Positions 49,355 to 58,958 are shown, counted from the first letter of the stretch. The stretch: 64,000 bases of DNA from Roseiarcus sp963709655 (GCA_963709655.1 CAVPXF010000004.1:186001-250000); one strand, 5' to 3'. Notes: generated from the sequence alone by a model not told the origin. Numbers and translations: made by a program.

Positions 49355-49799
49355 CATCTTCCCTGTTTCGAGGGACCGATTGTGAATGAAGTTCCGCGCC
49401 GATCCACTTTTGCGCCTTGAGGCAACCCGGGCTTACCTGCCCACTAGCGGCATTCACGATCCCGATTTGCCACGCCCGCTCAATGTCGACCGCCGCCTTC
49501 CGTCGCGCCGACGGGTTCGTTCCCTCGGCGTGGGAACCAAGGGGTGGGTTTTGATCGCTCGCTCAGGCGTTGCTCACGCCGATGCTGCGGCGACGATGGC
49601 GCCCCGGGTCGGCGGCAAGTTTGGCGATCAGGTCGGACAAGGCGGAGGCGCGGCGTCGACCGGTCCCGTGAAGACTACGCTTACCAATTCGGCGCATTTT
49701 CCCTGCTGCGCCGCACAACGCCAACTTCGATTGCATTTTCCGGGCGTACGGTTGTCCCAGATCGAAAAACAGAAGAATTTCCGAAAGGGACCCTCGATC
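49355..49799. other. Intergenic region with a stem-loop, nothing else recognised
   Basis: This gap of 445 bases holds a GTTCCC-N7-GGGAAC stem at 49519-49537 without a T-run. An open frame crosses it in phase with the next gene, but it has no ribosome site or conserved look, so I start that gene at 49800. Confidence 0.4.
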
Positions 49800-50399
49800 A
49801 TGGATGACTCAAAGGCCGACACCCGCATCGTGGGACCGAAAGCCGAGCTGACGAAGATGTTCGGCGCCGTGGCGGCGAACGACGTCTTCGCGATCTGCGT
49901 CGATGCGTCGGACCCGGCCTATCCGACGGGCGCGGCGGCCATCTTCTCCGGAGAGAACGGAACCTATTCCCAGGCCTGCCGCCCGTTCGACGCCGCCAAA
50001 CTCGCCGCGTTCGCCACAATGCTCGCCGCCGCGCACGAAGCGCTCCGCCTCGCCTGCATCATTCGCGGCAGGAAGGGCCGCGAGATCTACTGCCTGCACC
50101 CGGATCGCTCCCAACCGGGCGCGCCGTCGGCTCTCGACATCGAAGAGGCGCGCCGCCACCCCGGCTTCCTCGCCGAAGACGGAGGCTTTGCGACGCTGGC
50201 GTTTCCCCGCGGGGAGGACAGGAGCGATCCCATGTTCGCCATCTACGCGGCCGAGGGAGACGGCGAGGCGAAGAGGCTGTGGCTCGGGAGCGTCTTCTGG
50301 CTCAACTGGATCGAATCGCTCGCTTTGACCGCGTGCAAGGGCCATGGCGACGGCGGGGCGTTGATCGCCTCCGGCTATGGAAAGCGCGTCGCCGCCTGA
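49800..50399 (+). CDS. Hypothetical protein
   Basis: This is a 199-residue soluble protein. The ATG at 49800 has AAAGGGA about ten bases upstream. It is rich in alanine helices (LAAFATMLAAAHEALRLACI) and has a hydrophobic strand pair (DDSKA...VFAICVDASDPAYPTG; LWLGSVFWLNWIESLALT) with a CLHPDRS segment in between. No motif allows a family call. It is about 150 bases upstream of xth on the same strand. Confidence 0.55.
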   Translation: MDDSKADTRIVGPKAELTKMFGAVAANDVFAICVDASDPAYPTGAAAIFSGENGTYSQACRPFDAAKLAAFATMLAAAHEALRLACIIRGRKGREIYCLHPDRSQPGAPSALDIEEARRHPGFLAEDGGFATLAFPRGEDRSDPMFAIYAAEGDGEAKRLWLGSVFWLNWIESLALTACKGHGDGGALIASGYGKRVAA

Positions 50400-50553
50400 C
50401 GCCGTCGCGAAGGGCTGAACATCGGGTCCGCCCGTCTCGGACGCGACGGCGTCCGGGCTGCGGCAGGGGTCGGTCTTGTGGGAAAGCTCGGCGTCGGCCT
50501 TGCGCCGACGCCCGTCCTGGGGCTTGTGGCCTTTCCCGTCAGCGAGGCCTCCC

Positions 50554-51360
50554 TTGGACTTCTCCGTCACGACCTGGAACATCAACTCGGTTCGCCTGCG
50601 CATCGACCTCGTCGGGCGCTACCTCGCCGAAAAGGCGCCCGACGTCCTCTGCCTGCAGGAGACCAAGTGCCCTGACGCCAATTTCCCACATGGCGCATTC
50701 CGCGCCGCCGGCTATCCGCATATCGCCATCAGCGGCCAGAAAGGCTACCACGGCGTCGCCATCGTCTCGCGCGTGCCGTTCGCGTCGCATTCGGTGCGGG
50801 ACTTCTGCAAGAAGGGCGACGCCCGTCATCTCCGGGTGATCCTCGACGGTCCGCTCAAGGACATGGAGCTGCACAATTTCTATGTGCCGGCCGGCGGCGA
50901 CGAACCCGACCCTGAGACCAATCCCAAATTCGCCCACAAGCTCGCCTTCCTCGACGAGATGGCGGAATGGGCGGCGAGCGACAAGGCGGCGGCCGGCCGG
51001 GTGATTTTGGTCGGCGATCTCAACATCGCCCCGCTCGAACACGACGTCTGGAGCCACAAGGCGCTGATCAATGTGGTCAGCCACACGCCGGTCGAGGTCG
51101 AGAAATTGAAGCGCGCGCAAGCGGCTGGCCCCTGGGTCGACGCCCTGCGCAAGTTCGTGCCCGAATCGGAAAAGCTCTACACCTGGTGGAGCTACCGCTC
51201 GCCCGACTGGGCCAACGCCAACAAGGGGCGGCGGCTCGACCACGTCTGGGTCAGCCCGGCGCTCGGGGACGCCGTCGCGGCCATGGAGGTCATGCGCGAC
51301 GCCCGCGGCTGGGACCGCCCCTCCGACCACGTCCCGGTCAAGGTGACGATGTCGTTGTGA
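50554..51360 (+). CDS. xth: Exodeoxyribonuclease III family (Xth/ExoA)
   Basis: This 268-residue endonuclease/exonuclease/phosphatase-family enzyme cuts at abasic sites and resects 3' ends. VTTWNINSVRLRIDLVGRYL, DVLCLQETKCPDANFP, GYHGVAIVSRVPF, ILVGDLNIAPLEHDVW and the late RRLDHVWVSPAL plus RPSDHVPVKVTM are the metal- and phosphate-binding motifs in order. I start at the TTG at 50554 (GAGG seven bases before it) because the 26 residues upstream are not conserved-looking. Length is normal for ExoA. Confidence 0.92.
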   Translation: MDFSVTTWNINSVRLRIDLVGRYLAEKAPDVLCLQETKCPDANFPHGAFRAAGYPHIAISGQKGYHGVAIVSRVPFASHSVRDFCKKGDARHLRVILDGPLKDMELHNFYVPAGGDEPDPETNPKFAHKLAFLDEMAEWAASDKAAAGRVILVGDLNIAPLEHDVWSHKALINVVSHTPVEVEKLKRAQAAGPWVDALRKFVPESEKLYTWWSYRSPDWANANKGRRLDHVWVSPALGDAVAAMEVMRDARGWDRPSDHVPVKVTMSL

Positions 51361-51368
51361 GCGGAGGC

Positions 51369-51487
51369 GCGTTTGTCGGCGCGGTCGGTGACCGCGTCGC
51401 CGCGATCAGCGATCGCGGCTACAGGGGCCGTGCGTTTGTCGGCGCGGTCGGTGACCGCGTCGCCGCGATCAGCGATCGCGGCTACAG
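51369..51487. repeat. Tandem REP-like element, two units of 63 bp
   Basis: Two almost identical 63-bp units each hold two palindromes: CGCGGTCGGTGACCGCG and CCGCGATCAGCGATCGCGG, followed by CTACA. They lie between xth and the penicillin acylase gene. The identity of the units suggests a recent duplication of a REP-like element. Confidence 0.8.
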
Positions 51488-51529
51488 TGGGGCGCGGCCG
51501 CCCAAAACTGCGTCGGGAGGAAGAGGAGC

Positions 51530-53917
51530 GTGCGCTGGCGTCTGATCAAATGGTTTTTCCGCCTCGTCGTCACGCTGGCGATCGTCGGGGCGGTCGCCGG
51601 CGTGTGGCTCTTCTGGCGCGCCATGCCGAGCTATTCGGGGACCGAGACGCTGCCCGGCCTCACGGCGGACGTCCGGGTCTGGCGCGACGCCTACGCGGTG
51701 CCCCACATCTTCGCCGCCAACATGGACGACGCCGCCCAGGCGCTCGGCTACCTGCACGCCAGCGAGCGGCTGTTCCAGATGGAGGTCAGCCGCCGCGTCG
51801 GCCAGGGGCGCGCCGCCGAGACGTTCGGCCCCGACCTCCTCAAGGTCGACAAGTTCATCCGCACCCTCGGCTTCTACCGCGAGGCGGAGGCGAGCTTCGC
51901 CGCGCTGTCGCCCGAGGCGCAAAGGCGTCTTCAGGCCTACGCCGACGGCGTCAACGCGTTCCTCGACACGCACAAGGACGCCCTGCCGCCCGAGTTCCTC
52001 ATGGTCGGCGTGACGCCCGAGCCGTGGAAGCCGGCCGACTCGATCGTCTGGATGAAGCTGATGGCGCTCGAACTGTCGCACAATCGCGAGCAGGAGGCTT
52101 TGCGCGCCGAGATCGCCCAAAAGCTCGGGCCGGACAAGGTCGGCTGGTTCTTCCCGGCCATGAAGCCCGGCGATCCGATCACGACTGAGCCGAGGCTCGG
52201 CGACCAGCACGCGCGCCTCGATCGTTTCGACGACGCGATCGGCGCCTTGACCGGCCTCAATCGCGGCGCGTCGAACGAATGGGTGGTGTCGGGCTCGCGC
52301 ACGGTCAGCGGCAAGCCGATCCTCGCCAACGACCCGCATCTCGGCCTCGGCGCGCCGATTCTTTGGTACCTCGCCCGGATTGTGACGCCCGGCGGCTGGA
52401 TCAAGGGCGCGACCGTGCCCGGAACGCCGATCGTGCTGCTCGGCCAGAACGACCATATCGCCTGGGGATTCACCACCGCCGACACCGACACGCAGGACCT
52501 GTTCATCGAGACGATCGACCCGTCCGATCCGACCAAGTACCTGACGCCGGACGGACCGAAGCCGTTCGAGACGAGACTGGAGACGATTCGCGTCAAGGAC
52601 GGCGCCGACGTCACGCTGACGGTGCGCTCGACCCGCCACGGGCCGGTCCTGTCGGACGTCAGCGACGAGCTTGCCGGCATCGCCGCGCCGGGCAAGGCGA
52701 TCGCGCTGGCCTTCACCGGGCTCACCGACCGCGACACGACGATGGACGCGGTGATGCGGATCGACGGCGCGCGCAACTGGGACGAATTTCTCGCGGCGCT
52801 GCGCCTCGTGGTCGCGCCGACGCAAAACATCGTCTACGCCGACCTGACCGGCGACATCGGCTTCATCAGCCCGGGGCTCGTGCCGCTGCGCAAGTCCGGC
52901 GACGGCCTCGCGCCGGTCGACGGCGCCTCGGGGGCCTACGACTGGGTCGGGACGATCCCCTTCGATGAGCTGCCGCAGCTCCATAATCCCGCCGCCGGCT
53001 TCGCCTTCAACGCCAACAACGCCAATGTCGGCGACGACCACCAGCCGACCTTCGGGCAGGATTGGGAGGAGGCGTTCCGCGCCCGCCGCATCCAGCAGTT
53101 CTTCGATACGCTCGACAAGCACAGTCTGGAGACGTCGGCCGCGATGCAGGGCGATATCCTGTCGCTGGCGGCCAAGGCGCTGCAGCCGTTCATCGCCAGG
53201 ATCGCGCCCTCGGACGAGCGCGCGCGGCAGGCGCAGGCGATGCTGATGAACTGGAATGCGACGATGGACAAGGATCGGCCCGAGCCCTTGATCTTCACCG
53301 CGTTCATGGGCGCGCTGCACCGCCTCCTCATGGAGGACAAGACCGGGCTCGACATGAGCGCCGAGGGCCCGTTCGCGGCGACGACGCTGATTTCGCTGAT
53401 GAGCGACCACCCCTCCTGGTGCGACGCGCCGGGAAAGCCCGATCCGGACTGCAAGCGGACGCTCGGCCAGGCGCTCGACGACGGCCTCGCCCTCATCGTC
53501 AAGCGCGACGGCGCCGACATGAGCCAGTGGCGCTGGGGACATGAGCACGTGAGCCTGCTGCAGCACAGGGTCTTCAGCCATGTGCCGCTGCTCGACCGCT
53601 TGAGCGACCTCAGCGTCCCCTCGAGCGGCGGGTTCTACACCCTCAATCGCGGCGGCGGCTTCGAGGCGCCGAAGGACAGGCCGTTCGCGCGCACGCACGG
53701 CGCCGGCTACCGCGGCCTGTACGACCTGGCCGACCCGGAGAAGTCGCGGTTCATGATCACGACCGGCGAATTGGGCCATATCTTTTCGCCCCATTACGGC
53801 GACTTCGTGCCGCTGTGGAACAACGTGAAATCGATCCCGCTGACGGGCAGCGAGGACGACCTGAAGACAGCCGGCGCGAAGCTCATGACGCTGACGCCTG
53901 GTGCGCCGGGTCGCTGA
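51530..53917 (+). CDS. Penicillin acylase family protein (N-terminal nucleophile hydrolase)
   Basis: This is a 795-residue amidase precursor. A membrane-type leader (WFFRLVVTLAIVGAVAGVWL) is followed by an A-chain-like part with ADVRVWRDAYAVPHIFAANM and LHASERLFQMEVSRRVGQG, a spacer, and the B chain beginning at Ser248 in LNRGASNEWVVSGSRTVSGK. The serine becomes the new N-terminus by self-cleavage and is the nucleophile. PILANDPHLGLGAP and GQNDHIAWGFTTADTDTQDL then FHP-like TRHGPVL are conserved. Substrates may be acyl-homoserine lactones or aculeacin-type amides, but this cannot be decided. The start is a GTG after GGAGG. Confidence 0.93.
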   Translation: MRWRLIKWFFRLVVTLAIVGAVAGVWLFWRAMPSYSGTETLPGLTADVRVWRDAYAVPHIFAANMDDAAQALGYLHASERLFQMEVSRRVGQGRAAETFGPDLLKVDKFIRTLGFYREAEASFAALSPEAQRRLQAYADGVNAFLDTHKDALPPEFLMVGVTPEPWKPADSIVWMKLMALELSHNREQEALRAEIAQKLGPDKVGWFFPAMKPGDPITTEPRLGDQHARLDRFDDAIGALTGLNRGASNEWVVSGSRTVSGKPILANDPHLGLGAPILWYLARIVTPGGWIKGATVPGTPIVLLGQNDHIAWGFTTADTDTQDLFIETIDPSDPTKYLTPDGPKPFETRLETIRVKDGADVTLTVRSTRHGPVLSDVSDELAGIAAPGKAIALAFTGLTDRDTTMDAVMRIDGARNWDEFLAALRLVVAPTQNIVYADLTGDIGFISPGLVPLRKSGDGLAPVDGASGAYDWVGTIPFDELPQLHNPAAGFAFNANNANVGDDHQPTFGQDWEEAFRARRIQQFFDTLDKHSLETSAAMQGDILSLAAKALQPFIARIAPSDERARQAQAMLMNWNATMDKDRPEPLIFTAFMGALHRLLMEDKTGLDMSAEGPFAATTLISLMSDHPSWCDAPGKPDPDCKRTLGQALDDGLALIVKRDGADMSQWRWGHEHVSLLQHRVFSHVPLLDRLSDLSVPSSGGFYTLNRGGGFEAPKDRPFARTHGAGYRGLYDLADPEKSRFMITTGELGHIFSPHYGDFVPLWNNVKSIPLTGSEDDLKTAGAKLMTLTPGAPGR

Positions 53918-54113
53918 CCCGGCCAGCGCGGTCCGCAGGGCGTCCATCAGGACGCCCGTCTCACGACGGGCTCTCGACCGCGCCAACAAGGGCGCTGGCT
54001 TTCCAAATGTGTCAGGATGCGGTCTCCTCGCTGCCATTCAACGTCTGGGCCTGTCGAATGCAAGGGTTGGCGCGTCTTCCGAAATCGCACGCTCAGGCGC
54101 CGGACCGCGGCGA

Positions 54114-55925
54114 ATGAGCGACCAAAACGCCCGCCGGCTCGCCGGCCGCGCCATCCTGGCGCTGCTGACGCTTTTCGCCCTGGCGATGATCGTGCCCGAC
54201 TTCGTCCGGATCGTCCGCCCGCTCGGCTCGTTCGGCCTGGCGACCAACGCCGACGGGCTCGTCTACGACGTCCAGGGTCCGTTCGCGGATGAGGCGGAGT
54301 CGCCGGCCTGGCGGGCGGGCTTGAGGGTCGGCGACCGGCTCGACCTCGCCGCGATGCGCTGCCCTCCCTTCGACTCCGTGCGCTGCGCGAGCAACCTCGC
54401 CCTCTGGGGCGGCGTGACCTACGTCCTGCCCGGCCGGCAGGCGGCCTTGGCCCTGGCCGCCGAGGCCGACCGCCCGGCTCGCGAGGTCACGCTCGTCGCG
54501 AAATCGCGGCCGACCTCGATCGCCGTCGACATCGTGACGGTCCTGACTGCGATCGCCGGCGCCCTGGTCGTGCTCGGCGCGGCTTATCTCGTGTGGATCC
54601 GGCCGGGGCCGATGACCTGGGGGTTCTTCGCCTACGTCATGTATTTCAATCCCGGCCAGCAGTTCCAGTTCCTCGCCTGGCTGCAGCAATGGCCGTGGGC
54701 GCTGTTTGCGCAGGACGTCGCCTCATGCCTCCTCCAGGCGGCCGCCTATGCGGGCCTGATCCTGTTCGCCCTGAGGGCGCCGGTCGACCGGACGGAAGGG
54801 CGGTGGCGCCTCGTCCTGCGCGCGTTGCCGGCGCTGGCGCTCGTGTTCCTGGCGGTCGAGCTCATGAGCCTCGGCAGCCTCTTCGGCTTCCGGACCGAAA
54901 TCGCCATGCGGGCCGCGCTGATCATGGGTTTTCTGGTCAGCGGGGCGGCGCTGGCGATCCTGATCGGCCGCCGGGGCGACTTGAGCCCGCGCGACTACCA
55001 GCGCGTCCGCTGGGTCATCTGGGGCTGCCTGATCGGCCTGCCGGCGTATCTGATCGCCGAGCTTTGGCAGGAGACCTCCCTGCCGAGCAGCCTTTTCGGC
55101 GCCGGCTCGGGCACGGAAGACCTGGTCGGCTACCTCTATCTCGTCAACGGGGTCCTCTGCCTGTTCGTCGTCGAGGCGGTGCGGCGCCCGACCGTGGTCA
55201 GCGTCTGGGCGCCGCTGCGGCGCGCGACCGTGCTCGGGCTCCTCCTCAGCGTGCCGGCGTTCCTGCTCCATGAGAAGCTGAACACGGTTCACGAGTGGAC
55301 CGAAATGCCGGAATGGGCGTGGATCGTGCTCGCCTCGATCCTGGTCTTCGTCATCTCGCGCGCGCACGAGTGGATGACCGAGCTCGCCGACCGGCTGTTC
55401 GACTGGGACCTCCGCCGCGCCGAGCGGCGGCTCGAGGAGGTCGGCCATGACATCCGGCGGGCGGCCAGCGTGGCCGAGATCGAGCGACTGCTGGTCGAGG
55501 AGCCGCTCAAGGCCCTCCGGCTCGCCTCGGCGGCGATCTTTCGCCACGAGGAGGGGACGCTCCGCCGATCGGAAAGCATCGGCTGGGAGGCTCGGCATCG
55601 CGCAACCCTGAGCGACGGCGAGCCGCCCCTTCCGGCGGTGGCGCCCGGCGCGCCGTTCCCGATCGCCGACGCCGGCGCGGGCCTGCCCGGCGATCTGGCG
55701 CGGCCGGTGCTCGCCGTGCCGATCGGCAACCCGCGGCGGCGCTTCGCGCTTGCCGTCTACAGCGCCCACGAGTCGGGAACCGATCTCGACGGGGCTGAGC
55801 GCGAACTCCTGGCCCAGCTCGCCCGCGACGCCGAAATCGCCTATGGCCAGGTCGAGCGCGAGGCGCTGCAGAGAGAAATCGACCGCCTGAAGGGCCTCAT
55901 CCGGGAGGCCGCGCGACGCGCCTGA
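54114..55925 (+). CDS. PDZ - seven-helix membrane - GAF protein (sensor without visible output)
   Basis: This is a 603-residue membrane protein. After an N-terminal helix (LAGRAILALLTLFALAMIVP), a PDZ-like segment (ADEAESPAWRAGLRVGDRLD) faces the periplasm, followed by about eight helices (for example VDIVTVLTAIAGALVVLGAA; WRLVLRALPALALVFLAVEL). The cytoplasmic part has a helix (ADRLFDWDLRRAERRLEEVG) and a GAF-like domain (EPLKALRLASAAIFRHEEGT then LARPVLAVPIGNPRRRFALA). It ends in a coiled coil (YGQVEREALQREIDRLKGLI). No kinase, cyclase or phosphodiesterase is attached. The architecture matches sensor kinases that carry this front end, but the output domain is missing. It is near the acylase gene on the same strand. 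Confidence 0.8.
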   Translation: MSDQNARRLAGRAILALLTLFALAMIVPDFVRIVRPLGSFGLATNADGLVYDVQGPFADEAESPAWRAGLRVGDRLDLAAMRCPPFDSVRCASNLALWGGVTYVLPGRQAALALAAEADRPAREVTLVAKSRPTSIAVDIVTVLTAIAGALVVLGAAYLVWIRPGPMTWGFFAYVMYFNPGQQFQFLAWLQQWPWALFAQDVASCLLQAAAYAGLILFALRAPVDRTEGRWRLVLRALPALALVFLAVELMSLGSLFGFRTEIAMRAALIMGFLVSGAALAILIGRRGDLSPRDYQRVRWVIWGCLIGLPAYLIAELWQETSLPSSLFGAGSGTEDLVGYLYLVNGVLCLFVVEAVRRPTVVSVWAPLRRATVLGLLLSVPAFLLHEKLNTVHEWTEMPEWAWIVLASILVFVISRAHEWMTELADRLFDWDLRRAERRLEEVGHDIRRAASVAEIERLLVEEPLKALRLASAAIFRHEEGTLRRSESIGWEARHRATLSDGEPPLPAVAPGAPFPIADAGAGLPGDLARPVLAVPIGNPRRRFALAVYSAHESGTDLDGAERELLAQLARDAEIAYGQVEREALQREIDRLKGLIREAARRA

Positions 55926-55967
55926 CCAGGGCGCCCGCTTGGGGGGCTGATCGCAAAGGAGGAAAGC

Positions 55968-56672
55968 ATGTCCGAAAACGCGCCCAAGAGCTTCGACGGC
56001 GTCCAAGGCTGCGTGTTCGACGCCTACGGCACCCTGTTCGACTTCGCCTCCGCCGCCGCCCGCGCGCCCGACGTGCCCGCGGCGAAGCGGGTCGCCTTGA
56101 CGGCGCTGTGGCGGGAGAAGCAGCTCCAGTACACCTGGCTCCGGAGCCTGCAGGGCCGCTACGCGGATTTCCATGCGGTCACCGGGGACGCGCTCGATTT
56201 CGCGCTGGAGAGCCTCGGGCTCGACGCGCCCGCTCTCAGCGAGAAGCTGATGGCGCTCTACCTCGAGCTCGAGCCGTTCCGCGAAGTCCCCGGCGTTTTG
56301 CGCGAGCTCCGCCGGCGCGGCTTCAAGACCGCGATCCTCTCCAACGGAACGCCCGCGATGCTCGAGATGCTGGTCGCGCGAGCCGGGCTCGGCGACGCCT
56401 TCGACGCGGTTCTGTCGGTCGACGCCGTCCGCGTCTTCAAGACCCATCCGAGCGTCTACCAGCTTGCGCTCGACGCGCTCGGCCTGCCGGCGGCGGCGAT
56501 CTCCTTTCAGTCCTCAAACGGCTGGGACGCTTACGGCGCCTCGGACTTCGGCATGCGGGTCGTCTGGTGCAACCGCGCCGGCCAGCCTCGCGAACGCCTG
56601 CCCGGCCAGCCCGACTTCGAAGTGCGGACGCTCGCCGAACTGCCGGCGCTGCTGCCGGGCCGCAGCGGATAA
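55968..56672 (+). CDS. Haloacid dehalogenase, type II ((S)-2-haloacid dehalogenase)
   Basis: This 234-residue HAD-superfamily enzyme replaces the halogen of (S)-2-haloacids by hydroxyl. The nucleophile Asp is in CVFDAYGTLFDFASAA. KTAILSNGTPAMLEMLVARA (SNG), VFKTHPSVYQLALDAL (catalytic Lys) and ISFQSSNGWDAYGASDFGMR (SSNxWD) are all diagnostic of type II dehalogenases. The ATG at 55968 has AAGGAGG upstream. It could act on fluoro- or chloroacetate, but that cannot be read from the sequence. Confidence 0.94.
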   Translation: MSENAPKSFDGVQGCVFDAYGTLFDFASAAARAPDVPAAKRVALTALWREKQLQYTWLRSLQGRYADFHAVTGDALDFALESLGLDAPALSEKLMALYLELEPFREVPGVLRELRRRGFKTAILSNGTPAMLEMLVARAGLGDAFDAVLSVDAVRVFKTHPSVYQLALDALGLPAAAISFQSSNGWDAYGASDFGMRVVWCNRAGQPRERLPGQPDFEVRTLAELPALLPGRSG

Positions 56673-56690
56673 TGGCGTTGGGTTGCGCCG

Positions 56691-56790
56691 GTGACCCTCA
56701 CCCTGCCGCTTCGCGGCGTCCCTCTCCCGGTGGGAGAGGGCGTCCCCTTCCCCTTTCGGGGGAAGGTGGCCCGAAGGGCCGGATGAGGGT
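56691..56790. repeat. Intergenic palindromic element (CCCTCTCCCGGTGGGAGAGG type)
   Basis: A set of nested palindromes (CCTCACCCT...AGGGTT-like ends, CCCTCTCCC-GGT-GGGAGAGGG, CCCTTTCGGGGGAAGG, GGCCCGAAGGGCC) fills the gap between the convergent dehalogenase and SDR genes. This is a familiar type of dispersed intergenic repeat in alpha- and gammaproteobacteria. It may act as a bidirectional terminator. Confidence 0.7.
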
Positions 56791-56818
56791 TTTGGCGCGG
56801 TTCGATGAGAACTTTCCG

Positions 56819-57530
56819 TCACCACTTTTCCGCGTAGGGCCGCGCTTCGACTTCAAAGCTCCAGGCGGAGCGGTCCTGGGCGACGAGGCTCGCCGCGATG
56901 TCGGCGACGGCGGCCGGCGCGATCAAGGCGTCCTGCGGCCGGTCGGGAAATCGCGCCGTCGTCGCGGGCGTGCGCACGATCCCGTCGACGACGATCAGCG
57001 CGACGTGGATCCCGGCCGGTCCCAGATGCCGGGCCATCGAATTCGGCGAGGCCCTTTTGCGCCATCTTGGCCGGCCCGAACGCCGCCGCCCCGGCGCCGC
57101 CGCGGCGCGAGGCGGTCGCGCCGACAACGACCACGGCGCCACGCCCTTTTGCCCGCATCGCCGGGATGACCTGCTTGGCGCAGAGAAACAGGCCGAGCGT
57201 GTTGACCCGCCAGGACCGCTCGAAATCCTCAGCCGACACGTCGTCGATCGACCCCCAAACGCCGGAGCCGGCGTTGTAGACGAGAACATCGACGTCGCCG
57301 AGCTCGGCGCGGGCCTGCTCGAAGGCGGCCGCTGCCGATGCGGCGTCGGCGACGTCGCAGACATAGGCCTTGGCGTGCGGAAGCTCGGCGGCGAGCCTTG
57401 ATGTCAGCTCCGTTCGGCGCGCCATCAGCGCGACCGCATAGCCGTCGGCCGAGAACCGTCGCGCAAGCGCTTCGCCGTTGCCGGGTCCGATTCCGACGAC
57501 TGCGCAGATCCGGGTTTTTGCGTTGGCCAT
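56819..57530 (-). pseudogene. Short-chain dehydrogenase/reductase, interrupted by a single-base insertion
   Basis: From the ATG at 57530 (GGAGG upstream) the frame reads ICAVVGIGPGNGEALARRFS (NAD(P) motif), VLVYNAGSGVWGSIDDVSAE (NAG) and AAFGPAKMAQKGLA, then fails. A second frame continues SMARHLGPAGIHVALIVVDG to the stop at 56819 (EVEARPYAEKW). Deleting one base of GAATTC at 57039-57044 joins them as LAESMARHLGPAG with a normal SDR length of about 237. The residue in the place of the catalytic Tyr of YxxxK is Phe (AFGPAK), so the family may be non-canonical even when intact. The insertion lies in what would be a GANTC site. Confidence 0.85.
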
Positions 57531-57899
57531 GGCTCCGTCCTCCAAAAAGACATTTTAGCGCCCGTCGATCCTGCGCCGCTCCCGTCGAGCGCGCAACGCT
57601 GGGAAACATCAGCCGTCCAATCGCTTGTTAAGATCGGCAGCGTACAAGAATGTCGGGTTCGAACGCAGGCGCCCGCCGGGAGCGCGCCTGTGAACTGGCG
57701 GCGAAGTGGATCCCATTTCAATGCGACGGAATGTAAGAAAACTGCGAACCCACTCGATATCCGCGATGGATCACGGTCCGAGGCGGTTCGGCGCCGCTTC
57801 TCATTGCGACTTTGCCCGACAAATCAACGACCTGGATTACCGAGACCGCGGCAACACAATTGACTGCACTTTCACAATTATGACTCGCTCTCCTACCCA
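57531..57899. other. Divergent intergenic region
   Basis: This 369-base gap separates the SDR (minus) and HD-GYP (plus) genes. It becomes AT-richer toward the HD-GYP start. No gene, repeat or clear promoter was recognised; the HD-GYP start has no evident ribosome site. Confidence 0.4.
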
Positions 57900-58958
57900 A
57901 TGCTCATTCTGACTGACCGGGCCAAAGGCGGCCTTGCGATTTACGATTATCTGACCCCTGGTAGGCGTTGCCATGTCCTCGCCCTGCATCAGGCCCAGAC
58001 GCAACCCCTAGAATATACCATAATTGTTTGTGATGTCGATGTCGGTAACATGACTTCGGTCAGACTGCTCCGCGGCGCGCTGAGGCGTCATCGCGTCAGC
58101 GCCAACATCCCGGTGTTATTTCTCACGCGCGACACCAGTCGCTTTACGGCCGCTTTGGCGGTTTCGCTAGATGCGACAGAATTGATGCACTGTAACGAGC
58201 CTCCGGCGGTGGTTCTTGCGGCGGCCGAGAGGTTGATCAACACCTATCGGAATAGAAACAAAGGTACGACACGCCCTGCCAGTGTGACGGAAGCACGCGT
58301 ATCTGATGCAAAGTCGGCGCTTGCCACCTGCTTTGACGTAGCGAAGCGAGGTGAACCCCTGTCGATTGCAGAACTGGACAGGGGCGCCAGCGTCATACTT
58401 GGCGCCATCAAACAGGCCAACATCCGATCGTGGTTGGATGTCGTCTGGCAGTTCGATGACGTGACCTACCAGCACTGTCTTCTGGTGGCCGGCTTGGTTG
58501 CTGCGTTCTCCTTGAAGCTGGGCCTCGCGTCGAATAATCTTCTGTTACAGGCCGCGCTTCTCCACGATGTTGGCAAGGCGCACATACCCCCAGACATCCT
58601 CAACAAGTCTGGCGCCCTATCGAAGCCCGAGATGGACGTCATGCGGACCCATCCGGAGCTGGGTCATGCTATGGTTGCGGGCCAGCGTGGCGTCAGCCCG
58701 GTCATTCTGGATGTGATACGCCATCACCACGAGTACCTGGACGGCACGGGATACCCTGACCGACTTCGGGGGCGGCAGATTTCGGGTTACGTGCGCATTG
58801 TCACCATTTGCGACATCTACGCCGCGCTGATTGAACGCCGCCCCTACAAAGCGCCGATGCCGCCTCAGCGGGCGCTCGCCGTGCTGAAGGACCTGGGCGG
58901 CAAGCTCGATAGAGATCTGCTGAAAGGCTTTGAAGCGGTGGTTGCAGATAGTGGTTGA
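57900..58958 (+). CDS. HD-GYP domain protein (c-di-GMP phosphodiesterase type)
   Basis: This is a 352-residue protein. The N-terminus resembles a degenerate receiver (TIIVCDVDVGNMTSVRLLRG then IPVLFLTRDTSRFTAALAV). The catalytic part contains LQAALLHDVGKAHIPPDILN, THPELGHAMVAGQRGVSP, VIRHHHEYLDGTGYPDRLRG and VTICDIYAALIERRPYKAPM, the HD-GYP pattern including the GYP motif, with metal ligands intact. Such proteins break c-di-GMP to GMP. The DxxN-type receiver pocket is only partly kept, so the N-terminal domain may sense by other means. Lower G+C than neighbours suggests transfer. Confidence 0.9.
   Translation: MLILTDRAKGGLAIYDYLTPGRRCHVLALHQAQTQPLEYTIIVCDVDVGNMTSVRLLRGALRRHRVSANIPVLFLTRDTSRFTAALAVSLDATELMHCNEPPAVVLAAAERLINTYRNRNKGTTRPASVTEARVSDAKSALATCFDVAKRGEPLSIAELDRGASVILGAIKQANIRSWLDVVWQFDDVTYQHCLLVAGLVAAFSLKLGLASNNLLLQAALLHDVGKAHIPPDILNKSGALSKPEMDVMRTHPELGHAMVAGQRGVSPVILDVIRHHHEYLDGTGYPDRLRGRQISGYVRIVTICDIYAALIERRPYKAPMPPQRALAVLKDLGGKLDRDLLKGFEAVVADSG

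Noticed and set aside
49386..49799. N-terminal extension of the hypothetical gene at 49800
   Set aside because: The extra 138 residues have no consistent composition or ribosome site, and a start with AAAGGGA upstream exists at 49800.
51369..51487. Possible CRISPR-like array of short repeats
   Set aside because: There are only two units, with no unique spacers, and each unit is internally palindromic. It is a REP-type element.
51482..54037. An 851-codon antisense frame over the penicillin acylase gene
   Set aside because: It is a shadow: low-complexity Arg/Glu/Val composition and no domain, while the sense strand encodes a complete acylase.
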